From CAVZBW01 sp963773635 (lineage in GTDB: Bacteria; Actinomycetota; Acidimicrobiia; Acidimicrobiales; RAAP-2), in assembly GCA_963773635.1 (NCBI GenBank), contig CAVZBW010000005.1, positions 1,488,001-1,552,000 on the forward strand: a stretch of DNA of 64,000 nt. Reading direction: 5' to 3'. Positions 58,595-64,000 of this stretch are shown one piece after another. Numbering within the stretch: the stretch's first letter is position 1; the number at the start of each line of letters is the position of its first letter. The notes under the pieces are model-generated. The model was not told where the DNA came from and did no database searches. It saw only the letters and a program-made list of their open reading frames with translations. A program made the translations under genes and the position numbers.

Positions 58595-60550
58595 GACCGG
58601 ACCGCCTCGCGCACGATGCCGACCATCGCCTCGCTCGAGAGCTCGGGCAGCGTCAGGTAGCGCGCCCCCATCTCCTCCGCCAGGCCCCTGGCCAACCCGA
58701 GTCGGATGGGACCCTCCTCGACGTCGACGACGATGGCGGCCATGCCATTCCGGCGCACCTCACCGGCGGCCCGGCGAGCGGCCTCGAGCGGGTCGTGGCT
58801 GGCGGGCCCCGCCGTCGCCCGCCCGTCCGAGACCAGGATCAGGAGGGGCGCAAGGTCGCCGGAGGCGCCCGTCGCCACGGCCAGGGCGCCGAGGATGCCG
58901 GCCGCGAGCGGCGTGCGGCCGCCAGTGGGCAGATCCGCCAGTCGGGCCCGCGCCACCTCGACACTGCCGGTCGGGCGGAGGACCACGTCGCTCGACTCGT
59001 CACGGAAGGTGACGAGGGCCACCCGATCCCTGCGCTGGTAGGCGTCGAGCAGGAGGCTGAGCACCGCGCCCTTGGTCACCTCCATCCGGCGCTCGACACC
59101 CATGGAGGCCGAGGCATCGACGGCGATGACGAGCAGGTTGCCGACACGTTGCTCGCACACGGGCTCGCGCAGGTCGTCCACCACGACGAGCGGTCCCTCG
59201 CGGTCCGTGGAAGCCTCTCCGCGCTCTGCCGCCAGGGCGCGACGCGAAGCCACCGCCCGCACAGTCGCGCCAAGGGCGACGGCCGACACCGGGCCATCGG
59301 GTACACGGTCGCCGATCTGGCGCCCCCTGGCCGAGAGCGCGGTCGAGCGACGACCCGGGCGATCGTCGGAGCGCGAGCCACGTCCCGTCTCGATCCTCGA
59401 CACAGCCCGGGGTTCCGCGATCCGGGCGGGCTCCCGAGCCGCGGGACCGTCGCCCGGCCCGGCCTCACCGGAGACGCGGTCTTCTTCCCCACCACCGTGA
59501 CCTTCACCGGCCTCACCGGCCTCACCGGCCTCACCGGCCTCACCGGCCTCACCCGCCTCACCGGCCTCACCGCCGCTCGTACCATCACCGGTGTCGCTAC
59601 CGAGAGCCTCGTCGATCGTGGCGTCCTCGATGCCGGGCGCCTCGAACGGATTGCGGCGGCGGCGATGCGCCAGGGCCAGCGGCGCGACGCGTCGCACGTC
59701 CTCCACGGTCGCCTCGGGCCGACCCTCCCAGCCGGCGAGCGCCGCAGCCGCACGACAGATCACGAGATCCGCTCGCAGACCCTCCGCCCCCACCGCCGAG
59801 CACAGCCGGCTGACGACGAGCAGGAGCTCGTCGGTGAGCTCCGCGGATTCCGACCGAGCCAGCCGATCCGCGAGCGCCGCCTGCGACGCCTGCCAGGCGC
59901 GGGCGAAGCCCGAGGGGTCCGCGTCGTAGACCAGCCGGCGCCGGACGGCCTCGGCCCGGGCCTCCGCGTCGGACGACGACCGGACCTCGACCGACAGGCC
60001 GAAGCGGTCGAGGAGCTGCGGGCGCAGCTCGCCCTCCTCGGGGTTCATCGAGCCCACGAGCACGAAGCGGGCCGGATGAGCCTCCGACACGCCCTCCCGC
60101 TCGACGCGGTTGATCCCGCTGGCGGCGACGTCCAGCAGGACGTCCACCAGGTGATCGGGCAAGAGGTTGACCTCGTCGACGTACAGGACGCCGCCGTCGG
60201 CCTCGGCCAGGAGGCCGGGGTGGAACCTCCGCCGGCCCTCGGTGAGCGCCGCCTCGAGGTCGAGGGTCCCGGTGACCCGGTCCTCGGTCGCCCCCACGGG
60301 AAGCTCGACGAAGGGGGAACGTCCGGGGAGGAGCGCTGCCAGCCCGCGGGCGAGCGGTGGACTTCGCGCTGCCCTTGTCGCCACGCAGCAGCACCCCCCC
60401 GATGCGCGCGATCGAGCGCGTTGAGCAGGAGGGCGAGCTTCACGTCCTCGTGCCCGACCACCGCGGAGAACGGAAACCCGGCTCCGCCCGCTCCCGCCCC
60501 GCGCCCGCAGGTGCACGGGCCTCGGGCCGATCCTCCCAGCCGACGCTCAT
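58591..60550 (-). pseudogene. ChlI/ChlD-like chelatase subunit (AAA + vWA), frameshifted N-terminus
   Basis: Joins three reading frames. Starting from ATG 60550, the AAA domain shows V-V-G-H-E-D-V-K-L-A-L-L-L-N-A-L in one frame, the Walker A L-L-R-G-D-K-G-S-A-K-S-T in a second and the remainder from L-A-R-G-L-A-A-L-L-P-G in a third. After about 60350 the frame is open to the stop: Walker B-like G-G-V-L-Y-V-D-E-V-N-L-L, G-S-M-N-P-E-E-G-E-L-R-P-Q-L-L-D-R-F, a Gly-Glu-Ala repeat linker, and a vWA domain with MIDAS D-A-S-A-S. Adding GC at about 60354-60356 gives K-S-T-A-L-A-R-G-L; a GC in the CG run at 60404-60410 repairs another. Probably a functional metal chelatase helper for CobN with sequence errors. 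Confidence 0.85.
59502..59572. repeat. 9-bp coding tandem repeat (Gly-Glu-Ala linker)
   Basis: About eight copies of the plus-strand unit GGCCTCACC encode a G-E-A repeat between the AAA and vWA halves of the chelatase subunit. The 9-bp period keeps frame and copy number may vary between strains. Acidic Gly-rich linkers at this place are common in ChlD-like proteins. Confidence 0.8.
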
Positions 60551-63500
60551 CGCGACTCCTCCCAGCCCTCCGCCTCGAGCAGGGCGGAGCGCAGCGTGTC
60601 GAGGGCTCGGTCGGAGGCTTGCCACAGGCCCCGCTCGTGGGCCTCCAGCAGCCGCTCGGCGATGGAGCGCAGGGCCCAGGGGTTCGAGGTCTCGAAGAAC
60701 TTGCGAACCTCCGCGTCCGCCACGTAGGCCCGGGTCACCCGCTCGTACATCCAGTCCTCCACCACCCTCGCCGTCGCGTCGTAGCCGAAGAGGTAGTCGA
60801 CGGTCGCCGCCATCTCGAACGCGCCCTTGTAGCCGTGGCGCTGCATGGCGGCGATCCACTTCGGGTTGACGACCCGGGTGCGCACGACCCGGGCGGCCTC
60901 CTCGGCCAGGCTCCGCACCCGGGGCCGGGAGGGGTCGGCCGAGTCGCCGAACCAGGCCTTGGGCTGCACGCCGGTGAGGGCCCGGATCGTCGCGACCATC
61001 CCGCCGTGGTCCTGCAGGTAGTCGTCGGAGTCGAAGATGTCGTGCTCGCGGTTGTCCTGGTTCTTGACGGCGACCTCGATCGAGGCGAACCGGCGTTGCA
61101 TGGCCTCCGCAGCGGGCCGGCCCATTCCCGAACGCCCGTAGGACCAGCCGCTCCACGCCTGGTAGACGGCGGCGAGATCGGCGTCGGAACGCCAGTCCCG
61201 GGACTCGAGCAGGGAGAGGATGCCCGAGCCGTACGCTCCGGGCTTCGCGCCGAAGATCCTCGGGTCGTCGCCGAACCCGGCCAGCTCGAAGGCCTCGTCC
61301 AGCAACCGCACGACGTGGGGGAAGGCGTCACGGAAGAACCCCGAGATCCTGAGCGTGACATCCACCCTCGGACGGCCCAGCTCGGCCTGGGGCACGAGCT
61401 CCAGGCCGCAGACCCGCCCAGACTCCTCCTGCCACACGGGTCGCACGCCGACCAGGGCGAGGGCCTGGGCGACGTCGTCGCCCATGGTCCGCATGGCCGC
61501 CGTGCCCCACAGCACGAGCCCCACGCAGCGAGGGAAGGGACCCTCCTCCTCGCGATAGCGCTCGATGAGGGCGTCCGCCAGCTTGCGACCGACCTCCCAT
61601 GCCAGGGAGGAGGGCACGGCCTTGGGGTCGACGGAGTAGAAGTTGCGGCCGGTCGGCAGCACGTGCGCCATCCCCCGGGTCGGGGCCCCGCTCGGCCCGG
61701 ACGGGACGTGGCGCCCGTCCAGCGCTCGCTGCACCGAGGAGATCTCGTCGGTGGTCCGCCGCAGCGACGGCACGAGCCGGTCGCAGACCCACCGCAGCGT
61801 CGGATCCTCGCCGTCGTAGCGCCATTCCACCGCCTGGAGGCTCTCGAGCACGCCACGGTTCTCGGACTCCACCCGGTCGACGTCTGCCCTGGAGCGCGCC
61901 GGCAGCCCGAGCGATCGTCGCGGCCGAGCAGGGCGGGGACGCTTCCCTGGGGCAGCCGCGTCATGGCCAGGACGAGATCCACCTCCGCCTCGCCCTCGGG
62001 CGGGAGACCGAGGACGTGCAGGCCGCCTCGGATCTGCGCGTCCTTGAGCTCGCAGAGGTAGCCGTCCACGTGCAGGACGAGGTCGTCAAACTCGTCGTCG
62101 GGCGCGGCAGCTCGGACACCCCCAGGTCCCGGTGGATCTCCGCCTCGACGAGCAGGTCCCATACCCTGGCGCGAATCGCCGGGAGCTTGGCCGGGTCGAG
62201 CGACGGCCACCTGCGCGTGCTCGTCGAGGAGCGACTCGAGGCGCGCCAGGTCGTCGTAGGTCTCGGCCCGGGTCATGGGCGGAAGGAGGTGGTCGACGAT
62301 CACCGCGTGCGCACGCCGCTTGGCCTGGGTGCCCTCGCCCGGATCGTTGACGACGAAGGGGTAGACGAGCGGGAGGTCGCCCAGCGCGGCGTCGGGCGAA
62401 GCAGGCCGCCGACAGGCCCACTCCCTTGCCCGGGCAGCCACTCGAGCGTGCCGTGCTTGCCCACGTGGACGACCGCGTCGGCACCCCAGACCTCGTCCAG
62501 CCAGCGGTAGAACGCGACGTAGTGATGGGTCGGCGGCAGGTCCGGCGAGTGGTAGACGGCCACCGGGTGGTCGCCGAAGCCACGGGGCGGCTGGACCAGG
62601 ACGAGGACGTTCCCGAGATCGAGGCCCGAGAAGACCAGCTCGTCCCCCTCGACGTACACGTCGCCGGGCGGCGGGCCCCAGGCGTCCACCATCGAGGCGC
62701 GCAGGGACTCGGGCAGCGAGGCGAAGCGCCGCGCGTACTCGCCGGCCGACCACCGACCGGGGGCGGAGGCGAGCTGCGCGGGGCTCAGCGACTGGCGGTC
62801 GTAGGAGAGGCCGTCGGCCAGCGCGGCCATGAGCTCGTCGCCGGTGGCGGGGATGCCTTCGACGCCGGTAGCCGGCACGACCCATCGATCGCAGCAGCTC
62901 GATCACGCTGGCCGGCGTGTCGAGGGCGACCGCGTTGCCGAGACGGCTCCGCTTGGTCGGGTAGGCGGAGAGCACAACGGCCACGCGGCGCTCCGAGACC
63001 TCCCGGTGGCGCAGTCGGGCCAGACGGACGGCGATGCCCGCCACCCTCGCGACACGATCGGGTTGCGTCCGGTACGCGGTGACCGGCGTCCGCAGCTCGT
63101 CGCCGTCGTCGACCACCTCCTTGAAGGAGAAGGGGACCGACACGATGCGCCCGTCGAACTCGGGGATGGCGACCGCCATCGAGACGTCCATCGGTCCGAG
63201 CCCGGCGTCGCTCGAAGCCCACGCCTCCTGGGACACCGTCGCAGCCACGGCCTGCACGACGGGCACGTCGAGCTCGACCAGAGCGGTCGCGTCCCACTGA
63301 TCTCCGGCCGCCGCGCCCATGGCCAGCACGGTGGTCACCACCACGTCGACTCCCTGTCGGCGCAGGAGGTCGAGCGCCTCGACGCGCCCCTCGGGACCCG
63401 GCCTCATCGAGTAGCAGTAGATCGCCACGGCGTCGGCCCCCCGCTCCTCGATCGCGTCCGCCAGGTCCTCCACGAACTGGGTGTTCCCGGAGAGCAGGTG

Positions 63501-63998
63501 GGCGCGGTAGAAGACGATCCCCACCCTCGGCCGACCGGCGACCGTCCGGCGGTCACCCAGGACCCCGGCGAGCGGCACCGGTCGGGGCGGATCGAAGCCG
63601 AAGCCCCCCATCAAGACGGTGTCGGCGACGAAGCGCACGAGACCTTCCATGTTGGCGAGACCGCCGTAGACGAGGTACTCGAAGGCCTGCGCGACGGTGG
63701 CCGCCGGAACGGTCGAGAGGGCGGTGAGCTCGGCGTCCGGAGCGGCCTCGCCCGCGAAGGCGAGCAGCGGGATGCCCGCCTCGATGCAGCGCCGGCGCAG
63801 CTCGTCGAACGGTTGCTCCCATGCCCTGCGGCCACCGAGCAGGCGCACCAGCACCGCGGTGACCCCCGCCAGATCGGGCGGCTCCGTGAGCGAGGACGGG
63901 TTGGCCGCGCGCAGGGGCTCGAACCCCTCGGGGAGCCCCTCGAGGACCGAGCGCACGGCGAGGATGTCGGTGTCCGCATTCGAAAGGAACAGGATCAC
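60547..63998 (-). pseudogene. cobN: cobaltochelatase large subunit CobN with several frameshifts
   Basis: The chain starts at GTG 63998 (M-I-L-F-L-S-N-A-D-T-D) and ends at 60547, overlapping the chelatase start. CobN blocks appear in order but in different frames: P-R-V-G-I-V-F-Y-R-A-H; P-V-V-Q-A-V; Y-P-T-K-R-S-R-L-G-N-A-V-A-L-D-T-P; D-A-V-V-H-V-G-K-H-G-T-L-E-W-L-P-G; Y-P-F-V-V-N-D-P-G-E-G-T-Q-A-K-R-R; H-V-D-G-Y-L-C-E-L-K-D-A-Q-I-R-G-G-L-H; then an unbroken frame from 61872 (E-S-E-N-R-G-V-L-E-S) to the end. Shifts fall near 62865, 62428, 62401, 62201, 62103 and 61912. Most are cured by restoring GC, so errors are more likely than decay. It inserts cobalt into hydrogenobyrinate diamide. Confidence 0.88.
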
Positions 63999-64000
63999 CG

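Noticed and set aside
58795..62061. A 1088-codon plus-strand open frame across the chelatase and cobN genes
   Set aside because: It is antisense to well-supported cobalamin genes and lacks protein-like motifs; GC bias explains the absence of stops.

Overview
The window is high-GC, densely coded DNA that reads as actinobacterial chromosome. Evidence for this includes F420-type oxidoreductases, a probable mycothiol-linked DinB-like enzyme, an ImuA-ImuB-DnaE2 mutasome with a GAAC-N4-GTTC LexA box, many GTG/TTG starts, 4-bp ATGA/GTGA gene overlaps and at least two promoters that look leaderless. The mix of CoA-transferases, acyl-CoA dehydrogenases, MaoC proteins, an SCP2-type thiolase with a DUF35 partner and a DUF222-type HNH remnant would suit a soil or freshwater member of Acidimicrobiia, but that placement is an inference.

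Layout. 1-11.4 kb is lipid or steroid-like acyl-CoA catabolism: an F420 oxidoreductase, an FMN alpha-hydroxy-acid oxidase, an acyl-CoA synthetase, then a minus-strand operon (acyl-CoA dehydrogenase, CaiB, two small MaoC proteins, second acyl-CoA dehydrogenase) divergent from an HMG-CoA-synthase-like/DUF35 fusion and a thiolase. 10.9-13.1 kb holds a divergent MarR/MFS efflux pair with palindromic operators. 13.1-17.9 kb is a probable amine (putrescine-like) degradation module: alanine dehydrogenase, aminobutyraldehyde-type dehydrogenase, an Lrp regulator and a class III aminotransferase. 17.9-21.7 kb has a serine hydrolase, 3-methyladenine glycosylase I and a GT-C-like membrane protein. 21.8-26.9 kb is the SOS mutasome cassette. 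27.2-30.5 kb is a cyclase/AAA/TPR signalling protein, followed by a YedK/HMCES-type protein and a DUF1697 protein.

32.1-37.0 kb is an accessory island and the most interesting part. A RipA-like membrane protein is followed after 7 bp by a protein that joins a nucleoside-deoxyribosyltransferase-like N-terminus to what reads as a bacterial STING domain with the D-x-P-T-T ligand-pocket motif. No CD-NTase is next to it. The island continues with a truncated HNH gene, a G-run tract, a zinc-finger remnant, a glycine-rich secreted protein and the C-terminal stump of a tyrosine recombinase.

37.2-41.8 kb returns to metabolism and transport (CoA-transferase, DoxX, DUF3817, amino-acid permease). 42.1-46.8 kb combines a MerR regulator, a zinc-ribbon pseudokinase, two zinc-ribbon membrane proteins and an intact Ser/Thr kinase. 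47.0-56.8 kb holds a secreted Rpf-like protein, a MaoC/MerR pair, a sterol-desaturase-like protein with an arylsulfatase, a TetR/F420-reductase operon with two operators, msrAB, and a YhgE/Pip-type protein. 56.9-64.0 kb is a cobalamin operon (cobN, a chelatase ChlI/ChlD-like subunit, a bluB-cobT fusion). cobN and the chelatase gene contain clustered frameshifts; most of them, and the single one in imuB, are repaired by restoring one GC dinucleotide, so a sequencing or assembly artefact is more likely than decay. No rRNA, tRNA or CRISPR array was seen.
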